NCBI GenBank assembly: GCA_013396915.1
Contig: VWZL01002559.1
Coordinates: 310,001 to 374,000, forward strand
DNA length: 64,000 nucleotides
Source: Stercorarius parasiticus
Taxonomy: Eukaryota > Chordata > Aves > Charadriiformes > Stercorariidae
Direction: 5' to 3'
Part shown: positions 1-12,600 of the stretch, in pieces
How the letters are laid out: every line of letters starts with the position of its first letter
How positions within the stretch are numbered: position 1 is the first letter of the stretch
Position numbers and translations under genes: made by a program
The notes under the pieces: generated by a model
What the model saw: only the letters and a program-made list of their open reading frames with translations
Told to the model about the DNA's origin: nothing
Databases searched by the model: none

Positions 1-3000
1 TATTGCTATATAACCTAGATACACTGCATTTGCATGCCAAAGAAATAATGGGTTTCTTCTTAAATGTTTCCATTACTCTCAGAAATTATATTTTTATAAA
101 CACATTTAAACTGACTTCACAATATTGTGGTTTATGGATAAATAGGTTAAAATATATTCTTTCAATCGGAAGAGGAAATAGCCAGAACAAACTTACTTCT
201 CAACCAGAAAATTGCTAGATCAAAAAGGTCAAACAAGACCAACACTGAAAACATTATATGTATTTCAAGTATTGCTCATAAATACCTTCTGATGGAAGGA
301 TGGGGATTTATACCCTCTACTAATTTTCCCTGGTTTACTTTCAGTTGAAGCATCTTACTTTCATCTGGTTTGGCAAACAAAGAAAGCTCACGGTTGTTAC
401 ACAAGAAATATGTTAACTCCTGTTACACTGGCTAGGTCAAGTGACTAGTTTTATTGCTACTTTTGTAAACCCTCACACTAACCTTTCCAACCTCCTTCTG
501 ACAGACAGGTTACCCAACATATTATACGAAGCAAAACACATGGGAATGAAAATGGCAAAATGCACACAGGCTATAGGCAAGAAACAACAGCGTAGACTAA
601 AAGACATGTAAAATAAATGCTAGGAATGAAAAGCTGGAATGAAAACATAACTGTTGAAAATTACTATATGAACAAATCATTTAGTTCGATGCTTCAGAAA
701 CTGCTAGCTTCTTCCTTCCAAAATACAAAGGAAAAGTTTGTGTCCTGTAATCTTCTGGAACATGTACAATGCTAACCCTGCTAATGCTGAGCCAGACTTG
801 AGGGATATTTTCTTGCTAAATCCACACATTTGCTGTGATACTCTCAGCCTATTGTATATTTGGGTAGCTTGATGAGGTTTACAAGTAATTATTCCCTGGC
901 CCAAACTGTGTCAAACTCAATTCTCCATAGGACAATATGGGACTATTTTTGTACAATAAAAATTTTATCTATTTATAATTTCTTTCCATGGCTACATTTA
1001 TCTACTTATATCAGAGTTAAGATTATTTGCGATTACACTGAATTCTGTTGTGATTTGTTTACTTATTTCAGCAATAGTCTTATGAGTTACCAAAACTTAT
1101 TTTAACACAGCACAATAACTTGAGATACACAGAAATCCTTAAGAATACACTCAGATTTTTATATATATGTAACATGTTTTTTATTATATATATAAAAGCT
1201 GAAAACATAGCAATATGTGGATAAAATATGCCTAAAGAAGGAAGGGAATTTGCCTTTTTTTTTTTCTTTTCTAAATGTAATCGAATGTAGCAATTGTTCA
1301 GCGGGGATTCACTAAGTATTGTGGTACTAGGACAGATTTTTCCATGTATCTGGTGGAGAAGTTATATAAAAAAAATGCTTAGAAAAATTTATCTGAGGTA
1401 TACTAAGCCAGTTGATGATGAATACTTCATGAAAGATAGTGACCCCTGGCTATCTATAATAGAATACCGTCTAGATCTGCAACACATCTGTTAAGCTGCA
1501 GGAGAGATTTTTAATAATTCATCTGTAATTTCACATCATTACAGAAATATTTCTCAATTCTGTTGCTGGCAATGAAGAAAAACGTTATAACCAGCACGAT
1601 AATGTTCTTTTCAAGTTATGATTTTCCTTGCAGCCAATAAATAGTGGCTGTAATAAGTAATAGGTCATTGGAAGATAGCGACCTGTTCAGATTTTTTTAA
1701 AGCACTATTTAAATAATGCTTAGAGCAAGTTAGCAAAGTATAACTTGGTAAGGACAATACCCTATCACAGGTAAACATTTTGGAGAGAAAGAAGAAGATA
1801 CATGAGATCATGTTCAACTTCAGTCAAACAATCTGGTGGTACTGCTAAGTTTTAACAAGAGAAATCAGATCATCATTGATTGCTTTGGAAATCCATGATA
1901 CCCCTTTATAGAAACATCAGAAAAATCTGTGGGTGGAGATGCAAGAAACTGTAATAAGAAAGAATGGTTACCACAAAAATACAGAGGTGAATCACAAGGT
2001 ATTATAAACCAGTGCCCCAAACCACACAGAGATTCTCCAGAAGTAAGAACAAGGGGTAAAAAACATTGCGCAACTGGAAATCAAGATTGCATTTAAATAT
2101 AGACCAGGAAAAGAAATACTATATTCCTTAGAAATCTTCTTCAGAAGAGCAAAGCAATACAGAGTCATTTGTAAAACTATTTTAAGTATACCCATGGACA
2201 AGAAAAGATTTGCTACTCATAAAAGAAGTTATCCACAGTATGGGAAATAAAAACACCTGGTAGCCTTATGGGGAAAAAAACCATACCTAGCACAAAACAA
2301 ATATCTTGCAATATTCCGTGTGGAAAAATCTGACCTTTGACTGTGGAAGACATGTAAATCAAAAGTCACAGCCTTTAAAAAAAAAAAAAGACTATTAGAA
2401 ATCAGGAATCACCGAGACAGGAAAAGATGAATGTTTATGAGGCAGTGCATTCACAAAGACAAGGGAATTATTGCTTAGCCTTGGTACACATCTCTAGACT
2501 ACAGAAACATTCAATCCCAGTGTTTTAAAAGCAGCATTAAGCCTTGATACCTCTCTGTAATTAGAGAATGTGTATGTGGAAACTCATCACAGTTAATATA
2601 CATATCCAAAAGCAAACAAACAAAAAAAGAACGATGAGATACAATTACAGGCATCCACTCAATGCTCCAAATTAATGCTTAGTAGCATTTTTCACAACTT
2701 CTAGACTTTTGTTCCCATGTTGGTCAACAGTTTGTTTTATAGAGATAAGATACAGGAAGTAATCTATAATTATATTACTTGCACTCATTTTATTAAAAAT
2801 TAATTGAGCCACTGAGTTCATAAATACATGTTACAAAAACATCTTGAAGGAAATGGTCTGAAGTTACACAAAGTCATTGTTTGTCAAAAGTTAGAGCTAT
2901 AATAATCTTTATAAATTTTTCTTCCCCCATCTCTTTTTTTTCCTAAAAAGAAGAAATGGAGTAGCTTTACAGGGAGCCAGTACACCATGTTACTATGTTT

Positions 3001-4710
3001 TAGAGGTAGGTCTTAGGAAAAAAAAAAAACCTAGCTACCTGATGTGTAGTTATTTTTAGAAGCTGAACATATCATCAGAGAAGTCTGTTCTGCGTTCCCA
3101 GAGCCAAGATGATATGTCACACTCAGACTGGATGCGTTTCTGAAGCCTGCAGGCAGGGATCCACTAGTGACGGTGCATATCAGCACTGAAACTGAACAGG
3201 AGGGCTATAGTGCAAACTATAAAATTACTTCAGGCAGACAGAAAACGTACTGGAGAAAAGAAAATGTTGAAATGGCTTTCTTTATATTCATTCCTGTCCT
3301 CCTTACCAAGAAAGGCGGAATGGGAATGTGCTACTAGTAGCTAGGTCACTGCTAGATCACTAAGCTAGAAAAGCTTAACGTAGCTTACAGGAACAGAAGT
3401 TTAAACAGTTTTTCCTCTTAACAGGAAGAAGAGCAATCACCTAGAGGATAGGCAGCTAGTATCATTGAAAAGGCATTACATTAAAAGAAAATTAACTCTA
3501 ACTACTGGAGGACCTTGCATTCACATTACAAGTCAGGCACCCAAAATGTTGCCCAGAGTACAATTTCAATCTTGGCTCTGCAAGTAGAACTGCTTCAAGT
3601 GCAACAGTAACACATTTGGGTGCTATCACCAAGACAGCAATTACAGCCTCACTCGAAATATTTGCACTGCAAAAATCCCTCACACACACCAACTTGCTCA
3701 TGTAAACGCACCCATAATGCTCCTCTGGGACTTCTGGAAAGCTACTGTCTTCCTGCACCCCTGGAGGTTTTTTTGCCTTGGATCTTAGTCCTGTTACTAT
3801 CGAACTCTTTTCCCTTCTGTTGGAACCTCCCAGACTGAAACGGTTTGCTTCACAGCCCCAGCACTCCAGCCATGAGGTACACAGTTGGTTTTGGAGAGAA
3901 ACCATCTCCCTCTCCTAGCAGTTCAGCCTGACCTAGAGGGTAGAAGATGAGGCTATACAAACAAACATGCATCCAGTGCAACTGTCTTCCAACGGCAAAC
4001 TGAAAATAAACACATTAAAGTTGCATCATTTGTTGCAAGAGGAAAATGAGAAACATAAGCGTCTCAGTATAAAATATTGATATTTAACAACAATTAACCA
4101 CAGTACGCAGAATGTAAAGAGAAATTGTTCAACTATCTGTTCCACCCGCAATACTAGCAGTCTTAGATAAGATGCTCTGGACTAGCTTATTTATGGAAAT
4201 AATCCTGATATAACTGGTACCATGAATATATGGAGAAATAATTGACATCAAATGTTACATTAATTGCTATAACCACATAAGAAGGATTAGGATAGAAGTA
4301 GAGAGACAGTGCCATTCCAGATCAAAGCTAGCCATTCTTGTTTTCAAGCCTTGAAATTAAAGTATTTTCAGTATCAATATTCCAATGGATGAAGCATAAG
4401 ACAGGAGGCTAGCTACTGTCTCTTCCACTCCATAAAACCACACTAAAACTTTTTGGCCACATACCCACAATGAGTAAGAATAAAAGTTTTGTTATCATAG
4501 TGAACTTCAGTTTGGACAATATATACTGAATTATTCAGTTAATCAGTACTAAACAGAAAATACACTTTTTTACGAACAATAAAGAAGAGATTTTCGAAGC
4601 TCAAAAAGTATCCACTCTAACATCAACTGAAGTGAAATTGTACTGATAAATATAACAATACGTCAATATATCACAGTATTAGTATGATTATGGACTGATT
4701 AAGAGGAGAT
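1..4710. other. Noncoding, AT-rich; no gene recognised
   Basis: No splice-flanked coding segment, RNA gene or recognisable transposon was seen. The stretch holds short A and T runs, an AT-only inverted repeat near 1159-1197, and a somewhat less AT-rich patch at about 3490-3910 that is open on both strands (135 codons minus, 72 codons plus). Neither reading frame resembles a family I know. It lies more than 43 kb downstream of the end of ATP2B2, so it is intergenic or an intron of an unseen gene. Confidence 0.5.
1159..1197. repeat. AT-rich imperfect inverted repeat
   Basis: A run of T followed by alternating TA on the left is mirrored by alternating AT followed by A on the right, around a short non-palindromic centre. 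It could extrude as a hairpin, but simple AT microsatellites do this routinely. No function is implied. Confidence 0.5.
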
Positions 4711-6286
4711 GATCATAGGATCATAGAATCTTCACAGTTGGAAAGGACCTTTGAGATCATCGAGTCCAACCATACACACAAGAAAAAACAAAAAAAAACA
4801 CCCAAAAAAACCCCTACAATGTCTGTCACTAGAGCATGCCCTGAAGTGCCAAATCTACACATTTCTTAAATACCTCTAGGGATGGTGATTCAACCACTTC
4901 CCTGGGCAGGCTGTTCCAGTGCCTCACCACTCTTCCAGTAAAGTAAATCTTCCTAATATCTGATCTAAACCTCCCCTGCCACAACTTCAGACCATTTCCT
5001 CTGGTCCTGTCATTATTCACCTGGGAGAAGAGGCCAACACCCACCTCTCTGCAACCTCCTTTCAGGTAGTTGTAGAGGGCAATAAGGTCTCCCCTCAGCC
5101 TCCTCTTCTCCAAACTCAACGTGCCCAGTTCCCTCAGCCTCTCCTCNNNNNNNNNNNNNNNNNNNNNNNNNNNNNNNNNNNNNNNNNNNNNNNNNNNNNN
5201 NNNNNNNNNNNNNNNNNNNNNNNNNNNNNNNNNNNNNNNNNNNNNNNNNNNNNNNNNNNNNNNNNNNNNNNNNNNNNNNNNNNNNNNNNNNNNNNNNNNN
5301 NNNNNNNNNNNNNNNNNNNNNNNNNNNNNNNNNNNNNNNNNNNNNNNNNNNNNNNNNNNNNNNNNNNNNNNNNNNNNNNNNNNNNNNNNNNNNNNNNNNN
5401 NNNNNNNNNNNNNNNNNNNNNNNNNNNNNNNNNNNNNNNNNNNNNNNNNNNNNNNNNNNNNNNNNNNNNNNNNNNNNNNNNNNNNNNNNNNNNNNNNNNN
5501 NNNNNNNNNNNNNNNNNNNNNNNNNNNNNNNNNNNNNNNNNNNNNNNNNNNNNNNNNNNNNNNNNNNNNNNNNNNNNNNNNNNNNNNNNNNNNNNNNNNN
5601 NNNNNNNNNNNNNNNNNNNNNNNNNNNNNNNNNNNNNNNNNNNNNNNNNNNNNNNNNNNNNNNNNNNNNNNNNNNNNNNNNNNNNNNNNNNNNNNNNNNN
5701 NNNNNNNNNNNNNNNNNNNNNNNNNNNNNNNNNNNNNNNNNNNNNNNNNNNNNNNNNNNNNNNNNNNNNNNNNNNNNNNNNNNNNNNNNNNNNNNNNNNN
5801 NNNNNNNTTGTTGATAAATGATGGAGAGAGGCTTGGTGAGCTCTCCCGCCAGCTCCCCGAGTACTCTTGGGTGAATCCCATCTGGCCCCATAGACTTATG
5901 TGCATCTAGGTGCAGAAGCAGATCATTGACTACTTCCTCCTGGATTATGGGTGGGTTGTTCTGCTCTCCATCCTTATCTTCCAGCTCTGGAGGCTGAACA
6001 CCCTGGGGATAGCTGGTCTGACTATCGAAGACGGAGGCAAAGAAGGCATTAAGTACCTCAGCCTTCTCCTCGTCCTTGGTTGCAACTTTCCCCCCTGCAT
6101 CCAGTAAGGGATGGAGATTCTCCGTGGCTCTCTTTTTGTTGATGTATTTATAAAAACTTTTTTTGTCATCCTTAATATTAGTGGCCAAGTTTAGCTCCAG
6201 CTGGGCTTTTGCCTTCCTAATTTTCTCTCTGTATAACCTAACGAGATCTCTGTACTTCTCCTGAGTTGCATGTCCCTTTTTCCAGA
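4711..6286 (-). mobile_element. CR1 LINE, 5'-truncated, with internal assembly gap
   Basis: This is a non-LTR retrotransposon of the chicken-repeat-1 family, inserted on the minus strand. The 3' end (4711-4770 on the plus strand) has the CR1 signature of repeated CATAGAATC-like words followed by a GTTGGAAAGGACC-like stretch. The minus-strand reading just inside it (5146 down to 4829) encodes the usual C-terminal part of the CR1 reverse-transcriptase ORF, with blocks such as [15 protein letters not shown] and RHWNSLP. On the other side of the gap (6286 down to 5808) the ORF shows the connector helix WKKGHAT and the early RT block GPDGIHPRVL. The catalytic YxDD region falls inside the N run. 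Similarity stops at about 6286, so the endonuclease half is missing and this copy cannot be autonomous. The visible reading frames are fairly intact, suggesting a moderately young insertion. Confidence 0.93.
5147..5807. other. Assembly gap (661 N)
   Basis: A continuous run of N lies inside the CR1 element. Open reading frames running through this block on either strand are artefacts of the N characters. The gap probably exists because the repeat could not be assembled uniquely. Confidence 0.99.
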
Positions 6287-9200
6287 GGTAGTGTCAAAGA
6301 AGTAATGTTATCAGAGAGTACTAGGACTTTGTATAATTTGTTATATACAGAGATAAAAATCCCAAACTTTATCTACTTGATTCTTTCAAGCAGCCAATTA
6401 TATAAGTGAAGTAAGTGGAATCAAACCAGCATGGAAAGAAAAGCTAATTAGAAAAAGGTGAGCAATGATAGGAATTAAGTGCATTTCTAGAATCTAAATT
6501 GTGAAAAAAGGTGCCACTGGGAAAACAAACACACACACAGAGTGAGAAACACATTCTGTAACAACTGAAACTCAGGATACTGTCATACAGTTGCTAGATC
6601 AAGAATTTTAAAGTCAGCACGTCCAGTAAAGATAACCCAGGAGTCTTAAAAGAGCTCACAAAAGCCAAACTTCTTATGCATATTTTCAATAACTGTAAAA
6701 GACAAGAAAGGTCTGAATGACTGGAAAAAAAGCTGTGCTGATATTTTTTGAAGAACAAATGGAAAGCAACTGAAATGGTAGCCAGTAATCATTCCCAGTC
6801 AGAATAACCAAACAGCTCCTACCAGAACCCAATGTAAAAGAACAACAGAATGCAAAGTCAATAAAGTTCCATTTATGGAAAACAGACTGCAAAACAAGCA
6901 TGCTATCTTTGATGCTTTTGTGAGTTTGAGCAACAGTGGCAATACCTTCAATGCAGTGTATTAGTAAGGCAAAACTCCACAGACTTAATACTGGGTCACA
7001 CTTGATTCTTTTTAGTCTTCCTCCTCCCCCATCGTGTTCTTTTTTTGTGTCCTATAACTTTACTTCCTTAATGTGAAACCATATCCATATCAATCCTGAC
7101 TAAAGCAGACCCTTCAGACTCTCCTGCTGAGTCTGCCAGGTCTCCACTGATACAAATTTCACTTTTTATCATGTCTTTGTCCAGGTTATACAAGCCTTTC
7201 CAAATATTGTCTTCCCATTTCTTCGCTGCCAGTTTATAGCATATGATTAATTAATGTAATCTATTTATTTCTGTCTCTGATTGAGATCGTTTTAAGCATA
7301 GTTAATGTCTACAGCTTATACACTAGCAGGTTTGCTGTCTTGATAGAAGCAGCCAGGATCTCCCATCCCCTCACTTACCTCAGTGATTCACACCCACCTT
7401 TGAGCCACTTAAAAGTTACACAGAGGTGAGTAGCTCTGTGTAATACATTCTATCCTTTGCTCTTCCATTTCTTTTCAATAAATTTACAAAAGCATAGCAT
7501 TTTAGCTTTTTATCTCAAAGTTAAATGTGTTTGAATTTAGTAAATTGGTTTAAAACTAGTGAGAAAATGACTGGCAGACAGACTTGGATCTAACATGATG
7601 GTGCACACCTGCTCTCCTTTGGAAACCAGACTGAAAAACTACCAAGATCATAATGCCTGTCAGTGGCAAGTTGCTGCTCTTCTGTCATTGTAACCATCTG
7701 TAGTATGCTCTTTGCTTGCTGTAGACTGCTCTTAGGATATGCAGGTAGAAACAGAAACTTTAAAGGAATTCATTTTGGGAGTCACTGCAGGCTCCTCAAA
7801 GGAAACAAAGCTCATATAGGTAAAAACACTACGTCTGTGTTACCATCACACAAGCACAGACATTGGGTAGTGGCTTAGCTGAAGGACTAGAAAGGAGAAT
7901 GTCTCCAGACTGCAATATTTCCCCCAAGTTTAACAGCAGAGCCCCCTTGAAATAGATTAAATATTTGCAGTGTTGGAAGCAAAACAGAATAAGTAGAGGG
8001 GAGTTAATGAGGTAGTAAACATACGAATATACATTGCGGACCTATTTATTGAAGCCAACCTATAGATACGGACAGTGCTATCCCATTTAGAAAACATATC
8101 AAAGAATAACAGGCAAGATCACCGAAAAATAATTTTCTGATTGCCCTCCAAGTTAGGGTAGTTCACTTTGTGTGCTGACAGCAATACATCCTCTACTCAC
8201 CTCTGACTCTAGGTCAGTTGCTCATGCTCAGCACTTTCCAGTGTGTTAAAAAACCTAAAAACAATCATACTACAACACTTCCAAATACCAGTAGGTTTTG
8301 TTAAGTATCTGTCATGTTTAGTTCTCAATTAATGACCTGTTTATTACGCAACCTTGCCAAACAGGGTCACCTCCCATTTTATACCTAAGAAATGAAGGCC
8401 AAACCACTTGTCAGAGGTACTGTGCATTACTAAATGATCAGAATGTCTCAAATTCTAAAAACGTTATGAGGAACAAAAGATCTCTCTCACTCACAAAAAG
8501 ATAGGCAGTCCTGGGCAGGCCTCGACATCATTTATGGAAGCAGCAGAATTCCAGTGACCATGCTTAAAAAACTACACACTGAATTAAGCAAGAAGTTTGA
8601 GTATTATTTAAAACTGTTGTAACACAGAAGGATTTATTAGCCTCACTTGAACACACAGTGAAGCCTCAGTGGGTTTTCCTAGAAGAGGATTTTGCCTGAC
8701 TTTCAGCAGCATAAAATGCCCATAATTGCCCCTCCATCCTTTCGTTGACATTTGCAGTGGGGTCTCAGCCAAGGAGATCCAGCATTTTCAGTTTCAGTGC
8801 TCGAGAGTGATGACCCATTGTTTATCTAGTCCGACTAGGATCTTTGTTTGGTTTTGATGAATTACATAATAACTATAATCAAAAGTCAAGGATGTTTCAT
8901 AGACAAGGAAACACAGGCAAAAGCTTTTGTGTAGCAGTAAGTACTGGTAATTAAGTATCACCCATTATTCCCTTTATTTGGCAAAGCTGCACACAGAATA
9001 TCAATTGAAATTCCCAAAGTAACCACTACAGGATCCAGTCCTCTTTCAACCAAGTTGACCTAATTTGACTTATCTCTTAGCACAGTTCTACTGATATAAC
9101 CTCAACAGTGCAATCAAAGCTCTATACTGCAAATGGGAGACAAAGCAGCATATACATTCACACACAAATGTGTACTAAATCCAAATATACATGAGGCATG

Positions 9201-9524
9201 CACTTGTCTTTTTTTTTCAGCTGAATTATGGAAGAACCTTACTTACACAATTCATAAAAGTTACACTTACTGGTCAAGATAAATGTGCCTGAGGAGCTGC
9301 TTGCCAAATGTAAAACTGAGCAGGGTTTGTGGTCTTGCCTCCACCATTTTCTTTCGTGCACTAACAGGCCTTTCCCCTGCCACACCCCTCAGGTGAATGA
9401 CTCTGAGGTAAAATATCCTCTCAGCCCTACTGTAAGGAGACCTCACCAGGGTGGCCTCTAAACTGCCCAGCTCAACTGCGATGAACTAACTACATAATCA
9501 AGAGAGCTGACATTTATTATGTTC
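6287..9524. other. Noncoding; no gene recognised
   Basis: AT-rich sequence with scattered short homopolymers and a short (CA)n-like stretch near 6530. No conserved protein segment, RNA gene or repeat family was recognised, and no open frame exceeds about 75 codons. Confidence 0.5.
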
Positions 9525-9690
9525 GGAGGGGTAGAAGGTGGGGGGGGCGGGGGTGGCAGACAGGGCAGTGTGTGGCCGGGTGGGCTGGCAGCTTCCCCCC
9601 TCAGGAGAGGGCTCTGGAACCTTCCACAGGGTGCCTCAGTGGGACCCCAGGGGCTGTAAGCAGTGCTGCTGGGAAAGCCACGTGAGAGAG
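9525..9690 (+). other. G-rich, locally GC-rich patch with G-quadruplex potential
   Basis: G runs of 4, 8, 5, 3, 3 and 3 bases lie at 9528-9531, 9540-9547, 9549-9553, 9563-9565, 9578-9580 and 9582-9584, separated by short loops. This fits the general G3+N1-7 quadruplex pattern on the plus strand. A CACGTG E-box lies just downstream, near 9678. The patch contrasts with its AT-rich surroundings. It could be a small regulatory element or simply an expanded G tract; there is no promoter or transcript evidence. Confidence 0.5.
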
Positions 9691-12600
9691 AGAGGGAGAA
9701 AACGTAAATTCTCAGGAAAATATCACTCAGGTATGTCTTGCATAAAATAACAGAGAGGAAATAAAATCAGGTTATACTGAAAGCGTACTGGGGAGAACAC
9801 TCACCTCAGGTCTCTGGGCATAAGAGGGAAGACTCCTGTCACTTGCAATGTTTCCCCGGTGCCAAAGCCAGAGGTAATTTCCTGAAAGAAGGCTTGGGAA
9901 GCAGCCCATTTCCTTATGTCTGATATACAGTTGCAAGTATTTATTTGTGGTAAAACTTTCCATTATCTCCTTCGGTCCTTTTTGTCTTGGTGGCTGGCTT
10001 TCTGCACACTCGCACCCCTCCAGGCATGGCTGGGTGGAGTCTTCTTCCCATGGTGGTCTGAGGGTGGGGAAGGAAGGGCAGCAGGCAACAGTTTCAGTTT
10101 TTATCTTCTCATTGCTTAGGCTTTTAAGGACATGTGTTGTGTGTTAAGGATAATAAATAGTCCCCTCTGGTGCTCTATGATCAGGACTTTGATTGCAATT
10201 ACACTGATTAACCTAAGGAATAAGGGGAAAGAGGATGAAGGGTTGGTGGTTTTGGTTTTTATTCTCCTGAAGCCATAATGTACAAACTTTAGTAGTCTTT
10301 AATAGTTGAGGGTTTTTTCTGTAGCCTTGGAATTTAACAAGTTTGCTGCATAGCAGTTTTGAGCCACCTTGCTGCATGATAGGCAAATGATCATGGATGA
10401 AATATGTCCTTTAAAAAGGCTTCTGAGTGCAGCCTCTTTTGCTCAAGGTGAAGGGCTGGGGATCTGTGGAGGAACAGTGGGGTATGGCAGATTCCTGGTG
10501 TTGGTATTTGGTTTACCAGCCAAGAACGGTAAAAGTCTAAATAGGAATAGCTATTGAACTTTTTACAAACAGTAAAACTTGGCTGCTGCTGAAGTCAGTT
10601 TTTAGCATAGCTGTATGGATAGAATGGAAAACATATTTAACACACATTAATCTGATAGTAAAGCAGGTGATTTTTTTTTTTTTTTTGCTGCCCATAGAAA
10701 CACCTCAGTGCCACATCAGCGGTGCAGGCTCCCTCTGGTGGCTGACTTCCATAAACTTCCCAAAAAAAGATTCAGTGTAGTCCAACCGATTGGAGTTAGC
10801 CTGATGAGGTAGAACCTATGTTTGAGAGGACGTAGGTTTAGGAAGCTCTAAGTTTTCTGTAACGCACTGATCAATAAATGATTTTATTATCAGGGACTTT
10901 AAGGACTCGTGAGTTGTACAGGCTTTATGTTGTTGCTATGCAAACTGTGAAAGTGTACAGAAATGTTCAGTTTTTAAATGAAAGCCTTTAATAATAAGTA
11001 TATTAACAATGAAGTATTGTAATTTTATTGCCTATTTTTAAAAAAAGCTGAATTTTAATTCTATCCTGCTGTATTTGGAAAATTACCATCCTTGTAATTA
11101 CTTCAAAGTGGCTATTTATTTATGGAGATACAGGAATAAAATAAGGCTTAGAGTGTGAGATTAAAAGAGTTTTAAAACAAACAAACAAAAAGCATAAATA
11201 CTTGCAAAAGCTGATCTTGTACGTACATCCATGTTGGGCACATGTCTTGTAGCTCAACAAGATCTCTAAATTAAAAAAAAACAAAAACAAACCAGAACAA
11301 AAAAACGCTACCACCCCACCCTTGGGCGGGGGGGGAAGCAAGCCCCAAAGAAAAAGGCCAGCTGATTGTATAACTAACATGATTCCACAGCTTCCAGCAG
11401 TTGTGTTAGGCTATTCAGCCTTAATCCCGTGTGGACATACCCAAGACCTACCAGATTTTGACTTAAGTAGTTAAAATTTCATAAATGGCTAAATATAGCC
11501 TCCTAGTTAGTAAATGCTGTTTGTATTAGAACCTTCTAGCAGGTCAGAAGCGAGCATTTAGTTGAAATGGGTAACGTGGGTACCTCTGGTACATTTTACT
11601 TCAGACTGCAATTAACACTGGTGAAGTCTAACTTAGTCTGACAGTTCCCGGTGCCTACACCAACAGAAGTGAGGTTTGAGGAGGAAATAGTGCTTGTTAA
11701 TGTCATCTAAATATTGTGTTATTGATATAAATCTTATCATAACTGCAAGAGCAATGAGGACTTTGATAGTTCCCCATTTTGGCTGCAAATATTTTGCAAC
11801 AGCAGAACAAACTCTGCTTTTGCATATGTTTCAACTTTTTTTTTTCCTTCAAGTTTTCACCTCACCAAATACTATATTAAAGGGCTTGTCCCTGACTCTT
11901 TGTAGGGAATGTTTCCTAGTTCTGAGGTAACTCTTTGTGAAGCTTAAGCTCTTATTCAGTCTAATATTTCACAGTGTTACAAACTGTTAAAAGTTATTTC
12001 AGGATTGTTTCTCGGCTTCTTGTCCCTTCTCCCTTAAAATGTGTTGGAATTGTCAGAATATTATTAAAGCAAGTTGTGCCTTTAAGAAATGTTCTTCTGT
12101 CAGTTTGTTTTATATTTTAGGTCAGTCTCTCTAGAATCCTTACCTAACCTTTAACAGTACTGGTGAAAGGGGGAGCGGGGGGGGATGGTTGCTAGGATAC
12201 TTGCAAAAAGGCAAATTAGCTGCACTAGAAATAAAACAAAAGGATAAAAAAATCTCTAACCTTTTGAGTTAAACATCCAGTTTCAACAACTGCCAAAATT
12301 TCGTGGTTCTTCTCTTTGAGACAAAGAAATGCAAAATATTAATAGAACCCCCATTTCACAGGCATATGGGATTTCAAAGCATTGCCTTAGTGAATCAGGT
12401 CTAAGGTATGCTGAACACTATGGTAAGTTTCTTTTGTTATTTTCAGAAGATTTGATCATTATTTATGAGTATTTTGATACCTCTATTTTTCCAGGCACAT
12501 TTTGATGTGGAGCTTTGGGTTTCTAGGTCTTCCGTCCAACGCTGGGCTCCCAGCTGAACAAAGCTGGGACCCTAAAAACAAGTAAAATCTAAGGCTTCAA

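Noticed and set aside
5013..6188. Long minus-strand and plus-strand open frames through the N run
   Set aside because: They are open only because N codons cannot be stops. The real part is CR1 reverse-transcriptase sequence on each side of the gap.
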